From: Luscinia megarhynchos
Taxonomy: Eukaryota; Chordata; Aves; Passeriformes; Turdidae
Direction: 5' to 3'
Length of the DNA stretch: 64,000 nt
NCBI GenBank assembly: GCA_034336665.1
Contig: JAPFBE010000002.1
Span: forward strand, 74,031,405-74,095,404
The notes beneath the pieces were generated by a model. That model ran no database searches. It was not told the origin of the DNA and saw only the letters and a list, made by a program, of their open reading frames with translations. A program made the position numbers and the translations under genes. Below, in pieces: positions 35,901-48,032 of the stretch (within the stretch, counting starts at the first letter, position 1; every line of letters begins with the position of its first letter).

Positions 35901-38900
35901 CTTCAGTGCCAGATACTGTCAACCTGCCAAAAATAAGCATATATAAAAACTACATTTATTCATCTATTCATCTTGATTATTTCAAAAGATGCCAGTCTCA
36001 AGCTCTGAGCTGGAATCTTACTGCTGACAAGCTGATGTGGAAGTCATCTGAGTTAAGAAGGGAACAGATAAGGTCTTGATGGATCATCTCAGTAAAGGCC
36101 TGGGGTAGGACCTCATGGGAGCCATCCAAGCTGCAGGATCTAACTGGCCATCTGAGGCTTTATTACCAACTTAAATGCCTTCAATGCCAGTCCTAGATGC
36201 AATTTCTATGTGAAACATCACTTGACTTTGAAAGTGTTCCTGAAGGACACAGCTCTCACCAAAATGCAGTCTAAAAGCTCTGCTTCAGGACTCTATAAGA
36301 AAAAAGGGTTGTCAACTTGGTGAGAAATTGCTTATAGACAGAGAATTTTTCTTAAAGCAAATTGATAGTTATTGATCATTCCTTTTACAGGAAGAAAAAT
36401 GCTCTGTGTAGAGTCTTCACAAAAGACACTTCAACACAAGACCAGGTGAAGTCTCTAGCTTTGTTTCTCTCTGAAATGTGAGCTGACTTTATCTTTTTTC
36501 TTCTTTATCTAAAACCAGTTTTTCTCCATGTGGTTTCATTTTCAGGGTCAGGGCTTAATAGAAATTTGTGGCTGAGATTTGCTCTGCTTCTAAGTTCCAC
36601 TTCAGAAATAAATTATTTTATTGTGATTGTAAATGAATTGGTCAGTTAAGAAGGTCTTTAGCAGTTGCTAAAAATATAAATGAAAACATTACAGAACTTA
36701 CTAAATGACATTAAAAGACCTAATTTAAAGGAAAGATTGTTTTCTTTATCATTAAAATTTCAAAACCCAGCTAGATGTTTGATGGCTGATCTGAGTGCTT
36801 AGACAAAAATTGTTTATACCAGTGTTTATTGAGTTTGTCTTTTTAGCCAAGGAAAAATGAAATGTAGTGAAGGGTAATATAAACTAGAACTAGCCCAGAA
36901 ACGACATCAGGATTTTGTTAATTTGGGATTGAGTATGAAACAAATAGGAGCAGAGTATTCAGTCCTTGCTCTCTGACCTCCTTCACAAATCTGCATTCAG
37001 AATCACTCATGAGCAAAAGCTTCTCAACCAAAATCATATTATAACGAAGTATATATACTAAAACCTCTGAACAAATGGAATTTTAGATCCAGAAGGCTGG
37101 AGTATGTGGAGACTTGATCTCACATTAGGAAGATCTTGGCTGATAACCTTCTAAACATCTCAAAGTCCTAGCTGTGATTGTAATAAGGCATTGTGTGAGT
37201 TGTGATGGTGCTGAGTCAGCCCCACTCCGTGGAGATTACAGGTATAGACCTGTAATTATCATCTGCAGAAAGTTAATCCAGCAGTGCTCAAGGCTATAGG
37301 AGTCTACTTGTTTCTTTTTATGCTAAAATACTGATCTGGGGAAAGACTCATTTGATCTTAGTCCTTGGCAATGCAGCTGTCCATTTTAGCTACCCCCTTG
37401 AAAATGTAGACCAAAGCCTTGTGTGCACTGGTATCAGCTGTGATGAGATCATCAGGCATATTACTGCTGGTTTTATAATTTTTGCATAATCTATTCTGCT
37501 GGCTTATATCACGAGAAATGATTGTTTGGAGTGTTGGAATTTGGAGAGTGAAGCTTTTTTTTCTTCTGTCCTCCTTCTGCTACCCAGGATATGATTGGTT
37601 TCTCTTTGATTCTTTCTTGGCACCCACGCTCATATTATTCCTCTTCCCTTAATGTTGAAACATTATTTTTTGTTTCTTTTTGACCTTCAGAAAAACTCTT
37701 TTAGGGTGATTGAGCTTAAGGCAAATCAAGCATGAGGATGTGTCTTGAATGAGTGCTGTGCAAAGGAGTGGGGAGGGTGGAGGGGCAAAGGCAGCCTAGC
37801 AAAAAGATTCAGTGTATTTCTTCATTATCTTTTCCATAAATTGTTTTTAAAATTGTTCAAAAGAAGAACAAATACTTTGGGAAGAGAGCACTACTTTACT
37901 AATTTTTTTTTTTTTAAATTTTCCATTGAATGACTTTCATGTGGGTTATTTCTTCAGTTGTGTTTATGCAACATTTTCTCCTTGAAATCTTAAAGATAAT
38001 TTCATTACGTAAAGAACATAATGGATTCAGAGTGTATTTTTAGACACATTTGGTCATATAGCCAGACATACCTGCAGCAAAATAACATTGGTGCTGGCGA
38101 AACAACAGGTAGTTAAACAGGTAGGAGGTAAATATCTACAGTCATTGCTTGAAATTTATCAATTATTTGTGTTCCCAAGTTTAACAGTTAAACTGAATAT
38201 TTACCCTGCAAACTGAGAAATGGCAGCCAATCTAAGCAAGTCATTTGCTTTTCAGTATTAATTTTGCTTCCTGTGCCAGGATCTGTAAATGTTTCCTCAT
38301 GTATCATTGTGATGGTGCCATACATTTGAAATGTCAAATTATGCAGTGTCTGATGTCATAAGAATAATATCAGCAGCAGGGAGAGACAAAAAATACCATG
38401 CAGAGAATAAATACTTGTTTCAGGATCTGCCTTGCCTGGTGTTGAAGTGCTATGGGCAGAATAATTTAAGGGTTGTTTGGATGTATAGAAAATACATCCT
38501 TTGGGTATTTTAGCCACCCCTTGAGGAGCCTTTTCCTTGTACTGAAAACAAATGATTTGTGCAGCTCAGCTTCAGTATTTCTTTCTTTCCCTACACTCTT
38601 GCATTTGAAGTGAGCATATCAGAAAGGGCAGAAAAATGCTATTCTTTTAAGTATTTATTTTCCAATTATTGTTAATTCTCTAGCCTTTTATGAGATGATA
38701 ATATAGTGCTAAAGCAAAGTAAGAGGTGAGCTTTCAGATGACAACTTTTACATGCAGCACTTTATTCTGCTCTCCTGCCACTCCATTTACCATTAGATTT
38801 ATACCACACTAGCACGGCAACTGAAGATTAAACACGGATTAACCTTTTTGGTTATCCACAATTTCTCACACTATTTGTAGAATTAATATAATTTACCATT

Positions 38901-39744
38901 GTATTATTATTGTCCTGGTGGAGTAATACTTCTAATACTTACATGTAGGTTAGAGAAGTCAGGGCTGTGTAACAATCTATTTATAACAATAAGAAAAAAG
39001 TGATCACATTATTATCCTTAAGAGGTTTCACAGCAGGAGGCCATGCTATGTTGTTTTGTTATTCAGACTGTGCATTTCTACTCAAAGTAAGAGATTCTGT
39101 GCTGTCTGTCCCTGGAGCCAAGCAATGCCAACTTGCTTCCACCATTCCTGACCCATTTTCATGCCTCTTCCCACTCCATCAGAAGATTTAAGAAGGAGGT
39201 ACAGAGCTATTTCTGTCAGCATTTTCTCTTATGGGTTGAACATTTCAGACTGGCAGTAACTTGAAAGGGCTGAAATCCTTGGGCTTGATTAATTTGCTCA
39301 AGTGGTGTCTGAGCTATCAAGAGTATCCAGCAGCCTCTAGAAGCAAATGGATCTCATAGAGGTCTTGTGAAACCTATATATGTATACACACCATCTCTTT
39401 AGGGATTTGTCAGATTCTCTGGTGTGTCTCAAGTGACACTAAGGCATTCAAGTATGCATCACCACACCAGACCCTAAATAATCAGTTTGCAAATTGAAAT
39501 GTTTCTTTCATTTTCTGAGTATCCATTTCATGTAGGAAAGTGGGGAAGAGGCTGAGGTGCTCTGGAAGGGAAAGCAATTGCCTGGCAAGATGTCAAAATG
39601 CCCCTCACTGTTGATCAGGCCCAGGAAACAAACACACAGGAAATTTTAGGCATCTCAACCAACCGCTTGTGTAGGTGCAAGGATGAAGTGGAAATGTCAT
39701 TGTGATGCTTCTATAACCTTATACATCTTATACAACATTGTAGA
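29933..39744. other. 10-kb stretch with no recognised gene or transposon
   Basis: Mostly AT-rich. Features noted are an ORF with a hydrophobic C-terminus at 31524-31742, the T-rich tract at 32970-33011 with nearby short direct repeats, and a T-run at about 37902-37916. The patch at 30750-31000 is somewhat GC-richer but unidentified. Nothing else could be supported. Confidence 0.4.
32970..33011. repeat. T-rich low-complexity tract
   Basis: Two runs of 13 T separated by AA, followed by shorter T runs with single A interruptions. A direct repeat of GTAGTACATTTAG follows at about 33014-33045. On the minus strand it could be the A-rich end of an old retrotransposed sequence, but no body is recognisable. 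Confidence 0.85.
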
Positions 39745-40722
39745 TAAGCTCAGGAAATGTGGGCTGGATGAGTGAAGGTGATGTGAATTGAGAACTGGCT
39801 GAACGGCACAGCTCAGAGGATGGTGATCAGTGGTGCAGAGTCTGACTGGACTAGCAATGTTCTCCAGGGATCAGGGCTGGATCCAGTCATGTTCAACCTA
39901 GAGGAAGGGACAGGGTGTACCCTCAGCAAATTCACTGATGCTACAAAACTGGGAGAGTGGCCAATACCCCAGAGTGCTGTGCTGCCATTCAGTGAGACCT
40001 GGACAGGCTGGAGAGCCGGGTGGAGGGCAACACAGGGAAGTTCAATAAAGACAAATGCAGGATCCTGTACCTGGGGAGGAATATCCTCATGCACTGACAG
40101 GACAGCAGTGTATCTTTGTGTCCAAGAAGGCCAGTGGTATCCCGGGGTGCATTAGGAAGAGCATTTTCAGCAGGCTGAGGGAGGTGATCCTGCCCCTCTG
40201 CTCAGTCCTGGTGAAGCCTCATCTGGAGTGCTGTGTCCAGTTCTGGGCTCCTCAGTTCAAGAGAAACAAGGAGCTGGTGGAGAAGAGCTGGTGGAAAATG
40301 ACAAAGATGATAAGGTGACTGGAGTGTCTCTCTTATGAGGAAAGGCTGAAGCTTGTTCAGCCTCAGGAAGAGATGACCCAGAGGGGTTCTCACTGATGCA
40401 TACAAATGTTAAGGGGGGGTGTCAAGATGATGGGCCAAGACCCTTTTTAGTGGTGCCCGGTAACAAGACAAGGGGCAGCAGGTGCAAACTGAAACACAGG
40501 ACATTTCATCTGAATGTGAAGGAAAACTTTACTTTGAGGATGGCAGAGCCCTGGAACAGACTGCCCAGGGAGACCATGGAATCTCCTTGGCTGGAGACAT
40601 TCACACCCCACTTGGATGTGCAATCCTGTGCAGCCTGCTCCAGATGAACCTGCTTTAGCAGGAGGGTTGGACTAGATGATCTCCAGAGGCTGCTTCCAAT
40701 CCCAACCATTCTGTGATTCTCT
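39745..40722 (+). mobile_element. CR1 LINE fragment including the reverse-transcriptase C-terminus, plus strand
   Basis: The longest CR1 piece here. From about 39788 it encodes decayed CR1 ORF2: an NWLNGTAQ-like segment, then MVISGAESDW, LQGSGLDPVMFN, and CTLSKFTDATKLG at 39922-39960. The last is the active-site region, normally F/YADD; here it reads FTDA, so the catalytic aspartate pair is lost. After an internal deletion near 40085-40125 it continues with [31 protein letters not shown] and [17 protein letters not shown]. The 3' UTR follows, ending 'aaccattctgtgattctct'. Multiple frame changes mean that the ORFs at 39820-40155, 40055-40318 and 40396-40647 are one broken gene. Confidence 0.93.
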
Positions 40723-42924
40723 TCACATCTACATAATTTCTGGTATCTTTTCAATATGCTGAAGCCCAGTGTCTGAGATTTCCAAATAACACAAAGTGCT
40801 GGATTTAATTTTTTAAACATGTAGCACATCTGTTTTCTATAGTCGTATCAACCTTAAGGCCTGTAATGCAGAAGACATCTGTGAGCTTCTGTACACAATT
40901 CAGAATGAATACTGATGTGTTAGGTTCTTATTTTTGGTACCTTCACTGGCTCCTAGTGTTTCATCATGTGATAAATATTTTATTTTCTATAAAAGAGTCT
41001 ATTTCAAGCAATATGATTGTATTACATTGTATCTAGTTCTCTGGGTGTCTTTGAGAATTTATAAAAGCACATTATTGTGTTACTCAAATTCGAAATATAC
41101 AGATATAAAAATACCACACGTATCGAACAGCGTATATGTCTTTGTTTCATGTATTTTTACCTATTAAAAAATTGTTTGAGCATATTATGTTGTTTATCGT
41201 CAATATTTTTTTGATGGTGTGGTGTTAAGAGTCAAATTGGAAGTTGTGGAAATCTCTTTGGCTTCATGAAATGTGAAGAAGAAATAATGGGCATGTATTT
41301 TTCTGTATTCATATTCATACATTTGTAAGAGTCATATTATAGTTGCAATATGGTCATGGCTTTTTTAATCTGCCCACAACTAAAGAGATATTGATAAGAA
41401 AGAATCAAGAGAAATCTGGAATATCTTTGTCTGTCTTGAATTGACACTGTAATAAGAAGTCCAATTGGAAGGAGTCCAAATAGTGCTGCATTTTTTCTTA
41501 AAAATCTCTGAACACAAGGATTTCTTCCCCAGCTGCTTCAGCACTTAACTCTCCTTATAAACAGATTCTTTCTACACCTTAAAGAAATCTTCTTTGCCAA
41601 CATTGCTGATTTCTTGTATAGATAATACACAGAAAAGCAATTAATCACTGACTTGTTTATGACAGTATTTCCCATAATCTCATTATGCCTCTCCTCTGTT
41701 TGAAAGTAAGTCAATCCTATTGCTCTATATTCTCTCCTCATGTACTCTGTTTATCAGTCTTGTTGACTTCTGCTGAACCTAATTTCCTGAATTGTCACCT
41801 CTGTGTCTGATGAGCCACATCCACATGTCCCAGATTTGCATTTGCCTTTTTGTGTCAGCATTGTACAAGTGCTCCAGTGCAGTTTATAGCATCTCAGTCC
41901 ACTTCAGCTAGAGGGTTTGGGGTTTTTTCAGATTGTTCATGGTGATGGCAGATGTGAGGTTCCTCAGGAAGGGTCGAGAACAAGACCCAGCTGTGTGAGG
42001 TGTTCTGTTTGCAGAGCTCATCAGACAGCTCTGTCTCCAGGCAGACCCTGTTGCCCTCTTGCACACCCCAGTGCTGTTCTTCCTAGGGAAGTGGGGCATT
42101 TCTGTGCTGTGTGCTGCTTGTTGTAGCTCAGCTGACACTCTCTCTCATATCTACTACTTGAAGTTTGTTTGAATGGATTGATTTTATAAAACCTCCTTCT
42201 GTTTCCAGTACCTAGTAACAGTTAGCTGAAAGGACCAGTTCTCTGCAGAGTGCGTGCAGATAGTTTTTCTTTGTAGCACAGACACCGCTGCTGTTTTTGG
42301 TGCAGCATGTCCTCAGAAAGCAGCACCTTTCAACCTGTGTATGGCACAGATTGTTGGAGTTGCATTCTGCAACATCCATTTTTGTCCTTGATATTTATAA
42401 AGCCTCAACAAGGAAAAATCTCACACAGTCATTCAACCCAAACTGTGGATTTAGCAGGATAGTCATGTGGATTTGTGAAAGCTTTGCCTTGGTGATCAGT
42501 ATGGCTGAGAATCCACATGGCATAGCATAAAGTATGTTTTTGTATTCCTTGATTCTCTTTCCCTTAAAGAAGCACTGAAAAGATACTCATTGTCTTCATC
42601 TGACATGCAGCTGGTTGCAGAGTTAGTTAAATCATCCTGGGGAATTAAACTCTTTGAAGGCCAACTAATACAGTATTTCCTCTAAATCCTGTATTTCCTG
42701 TATCCATCTTTAATTACAAATATCTCTTCTTCCTCTCTCCCCTGTCACAGTCATTAAATGAAAGTGAGAATGTTAATTTCTAAAGCAGTTTATATGCCTG
42801 GCGTTGCCCGGGACCTGCCAACATCACAGACAGAGATTTATTGAACGTGAGTGTTTACTCTCTGTGGCTTGTTCTGCTGGGAGGTAATAGTCCTGCCTCT
42901 TCTCAGCAGTGTAGGTACAGTTTT
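40723..42924. other. Stretch with no recognised gene
   Basis: AT-rich sequence. A GC-richer patch at about 41930-42130 is open in both directions for about 70 codons, but shows no recognisable protein or repeat. It lies between two CR1 copies of opposite orientation. Confidence 0.35.
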
Positions 42925-43531
42925 ATCATAGAATCATGAGGATTGGAAGGGGCTTTAAAGATTATCTAGTCCCAGCCTGTCCTACCTGGGCAGGGGCACC
43001 TGGCACTAGACTAGGTTGCTCAAGGCCCCATCCAGTCTGGCCTTGAACACTTCCAGAGCTGGGGCATCCATGACCTCCCTGGGGAGCTTGTTTCTAGTAT
43101 CACACCACCCTCACAATAAAGAAATTCTTCCCAATATCTAGACTAGATTTTCCCTTTTTCAGTTTGCACCTGTTACTCCTTGTTTTATCACTACAGCTCC
43201 TGACAAAAAAAATCCTTTTCCAACTTCTCTGTAGCTCTTTTCAGATACTGGAAGTTTACTACGTGGTCTCCACACAATCTTGCCTTTTCCAAGTGGAACA
43301 GTCCAAACTTTCTCAGCCTTTTCCTTAGGTGAGGTGCTCCAGCCCTCTTACCAACTTCGTGGCCCACCTCTAGACTTGCTCCAGCAGTTCAATGTCCTTC
43401 TTATGCTGAAGGTTGCACCAGCACTGTGCACAGCACAGGGTAGGGTAGAGGAAGAGAATCCCCTTTTGACCTGCTGGCCACGCTCCTTTGGATGCAGGAA
43501 CTGTTGGCTTTCTAGGCTGGGCACCCACTGA
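42925..43531 (-). mobile_element. CR1 LINE 3' fragment, minus strand
   Basis: It starts 'atcatagaatcatgaggatt', the inverted CR1 tail, and continues as the reverse complement of the CR1 3' region: 'ttgctcaaggccccatccag', 'tgacctccctggggagcttg', 'caccctcacaataaagaaat', 'cagtttgcacctgttactcc', 'ggtgctccagccctcttacc' and 'ttgacctgctggccacgctc'. The order matches CR1 over about 600 bases with several deletions. The plus-strand ORF at 43280-43531 is its antisense shadow. Confidence 0.92.
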
Positions 43532-45361
43532 TTTATGTTTTCAGTACATTTAGAACATTCTGCAATGCACTTTGTAAAACATGAGTATCTTCAGCCTTAA
43601 ACAGTGACAATTTTTTCCCTTACAGAAAATTTCTTTTCCTAATTAAGCTACTTTTGCAGCTAATAGTGACATTTACAAAAGAAAAGCTTGAGAAGCTGAA
43701 GCAGACCACTCACTGAAATCCAGCAATCGTTATTATAGACTTCATTATTCTTCATATAATTTTATTCTGTTCTCGTTTGATTTGATTAGAAATGTGAAAT
43801 AGGTTGCAATGTTTGAAGTGCTTGATCTTCATTAAGCTTTCTTCAGTGCTTAAGGAAATATAGAAAAACCTAGGATTTTTTTTAGCCTATATTGTTTCCT
43901 GCTGTTTTTTTGTCTGTAGATTTTTAAAACCTTTGTAAGACAAGCAGGGGCTGTGAGTACGAAACATGGCATTGGATACACGTGGCTTTGGTAGTGCAAA
44001 ATCTCTAAAATGTGCCTCGTGCAATACAATTTCTGTACACAAATGAAAAGTCCACAAGGTTATTATTTCCCAAGAGAAACAAATACAAATAAGGCAGATC
44101 TGCTAATATAAATGTAGTAATTTGCATATTTGGATGAAAAGCTAGGAGTTTGACTTAAATTTTGCAGGTATAAGTAGAAGGTTCAAATTCTGATGTTGTT
44201 GCTAACATTTCTGATTTATTGATTTTTATTTTTGATTTATTAATTTTTAATTTTCTCCAAATGTATGTTTCCATCATTGATTTTAAAGTATCTAACACAG
44301 GCTTCAGTGTAAATTGTAGTGAATTCTCTTAAACAGAGTTTTACATTATACTGGTGGTGAATCCCAAATTTTGAGGCAAAGTACATGGTGTTTGTATAAT
44401 TTTATGTCATTCCTTTTATTTCTTTTTACAAAGATTTGTTTGCTGACTTTTACTTTTGCAAAGTCATATACTTTAGCCAGTGCCAGCTTTCTTTGCCACA
44501 TTTGCATTTGATTTGTGCTTTTTTTTCAAGATCATACGGGGTGATTAATGAATCGACTAAACTATGTATCTCTTTTCCATGTTTGCTTATAAAGTAGTGG
44601 AAAGAAATTCAAATTAATCATCAGTCTATAAAGAATTTAACCAAGTAACACTTCATCCTGTGTTGTGTTTTTATCACCTGTATCAAAATGTATTTATGGT
44701 GTCCTTCTCAAATGTGTGTTCCTCTGCTCTCTTGCTACAATTTATTAATCTGACAAATATGATGAACGTTCCTGGCAGTGTTGAGGAAGGGCATTCAGCA
44801 AGGTTCACTCAATCTCTCTGATTTTACAACAGCACGGTTCCACAGGAGAACTGCATCTTTGGTGATTTATTATATTGTAGTGCTGATTCTGTGACCCATT
44901 TCTGCTGTTGTGATCTGTCTTGGGTTCCCAGGCATTGCGGGGCACACCTTCTTTCAGTTTTGCCATTGGAAAAAAGACGGGTATAAAGATGAGCAACTTA
45001 GTTCGACCCTGAGTTTCATGGGTCTGTGCCTTGGGGCAAGGCTCTGGCTGAGGAGGTTACTGCATTTCAAGGAGTGGCACATTTCTCATCCTTGAGTGGC
45101 ACCCAAGTATCTGATAATGTTGTGGGAAGGCAGAAAAGAGCTGGGAAATTCAGGAGATCCATTTGATTCTATGCAAAAGCCAGAAACAGCATAATGTGTC
45201 ACCAAACTAGATGGCATCTAGCTCTAGTGGTACTCTCAGAGATGCTGATGATGTGAAGAAAACTGCTTTTTCTAGTGGCATCCATTAGAGTACAATAGCC
45301 TCAAATATAATTTTTGGCATAATTTCCCTCATTAATTTATTATTATAACTATAATTATATT

Positions 45362-45391
45362 GTTTTAATTTTAATTTTAGTTTTAATTTTT
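45362..45391. repeat. (TTTTAA)n-like AT-rich repeat
   Basis: Five imperfect units of TTTTAA or TTTTAG. Preceding TTATTATTATAACTATAATT makes the whole 45330-45392 segment nearly pure A+T. Confidence 0.75.
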
Positions 45392-47151
45392 ATGCCAGAT
45401 TGTCTTTGAAATTTCGTCTGTATTTCTCACTCCCCTTGCTGAATTAAGCTTTATTTGAAACTCTTCTACTGGAGTATTTCTACCATCTGCTCTCTGTAGC
45501 AATTATTCAAATTATTTGCAACCCTCTGTACCAGCAGGGGTGTATCTAGCACAGATTTCATGACTGACATATTTTTGCCCTGCAATATGCCCCAGATGGT
45601 ACAGATCTGTAATTCTATGGGGTTGGGTGGGGGTGGAGGGTGATGCTTACATTTCCTTCCAGTTATTTCAGTGTCTGTCTCACAGGAAATCATAATCTCT
45701 CAGATTTTACAAAAAGAATAAAGAAATAGAGTGATTTGAAGGCTCTCCTTCCTTTACAATCTCAGCCTGTATTAGAATCCTACAAATCCTGATATAACAA
45801 GAAGAATGATATTCCTACTTCCTGCTTCTTGCCCTGTGTCACTTTTTCTTAGTAAATCAGTTTAGAATGCAAACCCAAGATACTCAAAGTATCAATGGAT
45901 CTGCAAAAACACTTCATAGTTTAATTTTTGTGAAAAATTAAAAGGAAGTCAGGAAAAGTAATGTGCATATTACCTTGAAAAGGAGCCTTAAACTGCATTA
46001 GAAAGTGCCATAATCCTATAAGGAGATAACTAAAACACCCTCCATGCTGATGAGCATCCATGTCAGCTGAGAGGCAGTTCTGGTCCATTTGTGGCCTCCT
46101 CAATTCAGGAGACTTTAAGAACAGTATCAAAGTAACTTCACAGCCAGCAGAAATCTTTTTAACTTTCAGCAAGTGTTTATTAATTTTATAGACTGACATA
46201 TTTTCAAAACAACATGAGAGCACTGTGCTGCCTCCACCCTGCCTGCCCCAAGATTCCAAAGCTGTGTGGGGACCACTAACACAATGTCCAGGCCCCACAG
46301 ATGGAGAAAGTGATGAAAGGTTTAAAATACAGAAATACAGTTCATACCACGTACTATGAGAAGGGCTGTGGGACATCACTGTTGCTCTTCCTTTTCTTAT
46401 GGATACTATTTGTTATAGATTTATAGTATTTTTTTTTTACTATTACAAGGAACCTGACTTTGTTTATGTTAAAGAATTTTGACCCCTTTCATGTTGTGCA
46501 ATGCTATACATGTATGCATGAAACATCTGTTTTAAGTGCCAGGAGTGCACCACTGCTGCTTTGAGACACATCCCAACTGCAGGGAAGTTGTATTTCACTC
46601 ACTGGGCTGATAACCTCCAATTGTGCATATTGCCTCACCTTTGGGAATTCAGCTGCTTTGTGGACATTTGGACTTCAGTAGAGTTAATCTATTTAGGTGG
46701 CATCATAAAAGAGTTACAAGACCAAGAGAGGTGGAGATTTGCCTCATATAAGGATCTGAATCTTCAAAACAGAAAGCCAGCCTGAAAATATGTGCAACAG
46801 TAAAGAAAGCTCTTGCTTTTTAGTGCAAGGTCAACTTTAGCAAAGATGTTACATGAATGAGTTCAAAAAGCTGGTAATTCACATTTGTATGGTGGTAACT
46901 TCTGAGACATCCACTTCTCCACTACCTGGAGGAGTATGAGCTCTGTCTGCATCTTGAAATGGGTTAGAGGCTGAGGCTGGGCCTAAGGCTTCCAGTTACT
47001 GCCCATCATGAGGCCACTAACAAATTTAGGAGACTCAAATTTAGTTCTAAAAGCAATGAAAAGTGGCTAAACCTAGAGAAAAATGAAGGAGAGATATGAA
47101 GTTAAAGCTCAATATAATTGGAACAGCATCTATGGGCTATCTAAATATTTG

Positions 47152-47222
47152 GATAATGATGATGATGGTGATGGTAATGGTAATGGTAATGAATGATGGT
47201 AATGGTAATGAAGGTGATGGTA
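47152..47222. repeat. GAT/GGTAAT compound microsatellite
   Basis: Units of GATGAT and GGTAAT alternate over about 70 bases (for example GATGGTAATGGTAATGGTAA). On the minus strand the repeat gives the histidine-tyrosine run at the end of a chance ORF (47141-47329). It is likely to vary in length between individuals. Confidence 0.9.
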
Positions 47223-47295
47223 AATTTTATTAATATTTGCATAAAATATTTCCTTAAGTTTATTGCTGTATGAAATTGTCTATAGTCATATAATG

Positions 47296-47315
47296 AAGTG
47301 GAAAAGTTTCCACTT
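47296..47315. repeat. Small perfect inverted repeat
   Basis: AAGTGGAAA, two bases, then TTTCCACTT: 9-bp arms. A second copy of AAAGTTTCCACTT follows at about 47319-47331, so one arm has been duplicated. Confidence 0.7.
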
Positions 47316-47954
47316 AAAAAAGTTTCCACTTGAGAATATTGGTAAAAATCATTGTCTTCACAGTCCTTACAAAAACATTTAAAATAAGGTCATTTCCCAC
47401 TGGAGTTTTCCTTAGTGGAGCACTGAACTCAGTATGTGTAAATGCAGTTTGTCTCAGGGCTCAGCTTCAACTAGAGTGAATTTTATTATGACACAAAATT
47501 TTCTGAGTTTATCTTGGAATATTTTCCACATCACATTGGGGTGAGTCAGAGGTTTTTCCAGTTGGTGGAGGTGGAAAAAAAATCTGCATTTTACTAAACA
47601 GCTTTTTGATCAGGAGAGCTATGTGACAGACCAAAGATTAAGTTCCAATAATGATTTGTAATAGCAGTTAATTCTGGATTTCAGATAGCCCAAAGCAGCC
47701 TTTGGTTATTTGTGGTTGAAATGTTCACTGTCTTCTTATTTTTAGCAAAAATTTAGTGCAGAAGCAGAGAAGCCATCTCATCTTCCTTTTTCTATTTTCC
47801 CCCCTCTAGTTACTATATTCTCACCTAAATCTTTGCTTTGGGTCTAAGAACAAATATACATCTCTACCCTTTTTTCTTGTGGTGTACATTTACAGTATAT
47901 TTTTTCTCTTTCAATTTGTCCTGTTTCTTGCACCTCCTCCCTTGTACTTTCCAG

Positions 47955-48032
47955 GTGTCTCCTTTTATGATCTGAAAGTGCTGCTGAATAAAGATGAGCC
48001 AATAGTCCAATCCCAGTCGGTCTTTTGTTCAG
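47955..48032 (+). CDS. Candidate 78-base symmetric exon, product unknown
   Basis: A long pyrimidine-rich acceptor (TTTCTTGCACCTCCTCCCTT, then GTACTTTCCAG) ends at 47954, and a TTCAG/GTAATT donor follows 48032. One frame is open and reads SFYDLKVLLNKDEPIVQSQS in its core, then VFCS. Both borders are phase 1, and the length is a multiple of three, as in cassette exons of many extracellular proteins. The phase does not join directly to the candidate at 27925, so a missing exon, a different gene or chance must be invoked. The product is not recognised. Confidence 0.3.

Noticed and set aside
40202..40405. Minus-strand ORF and neighbouring plus-strand ORFs at 39.8-40.8 kb
   Set aside because: All lie inside the CR1 copy and are decayed or antisense LINE sequence, not host genes.
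45921..46379. Longest ORF in the window, about 151 codons from its ATG on the minus strand
   Set aside because: No recognisable domain, no splice or promoter context, and a length not far above what chance gives in 64 kb searched in six frames. The first codon counted is a GTG, and the ATG is next.
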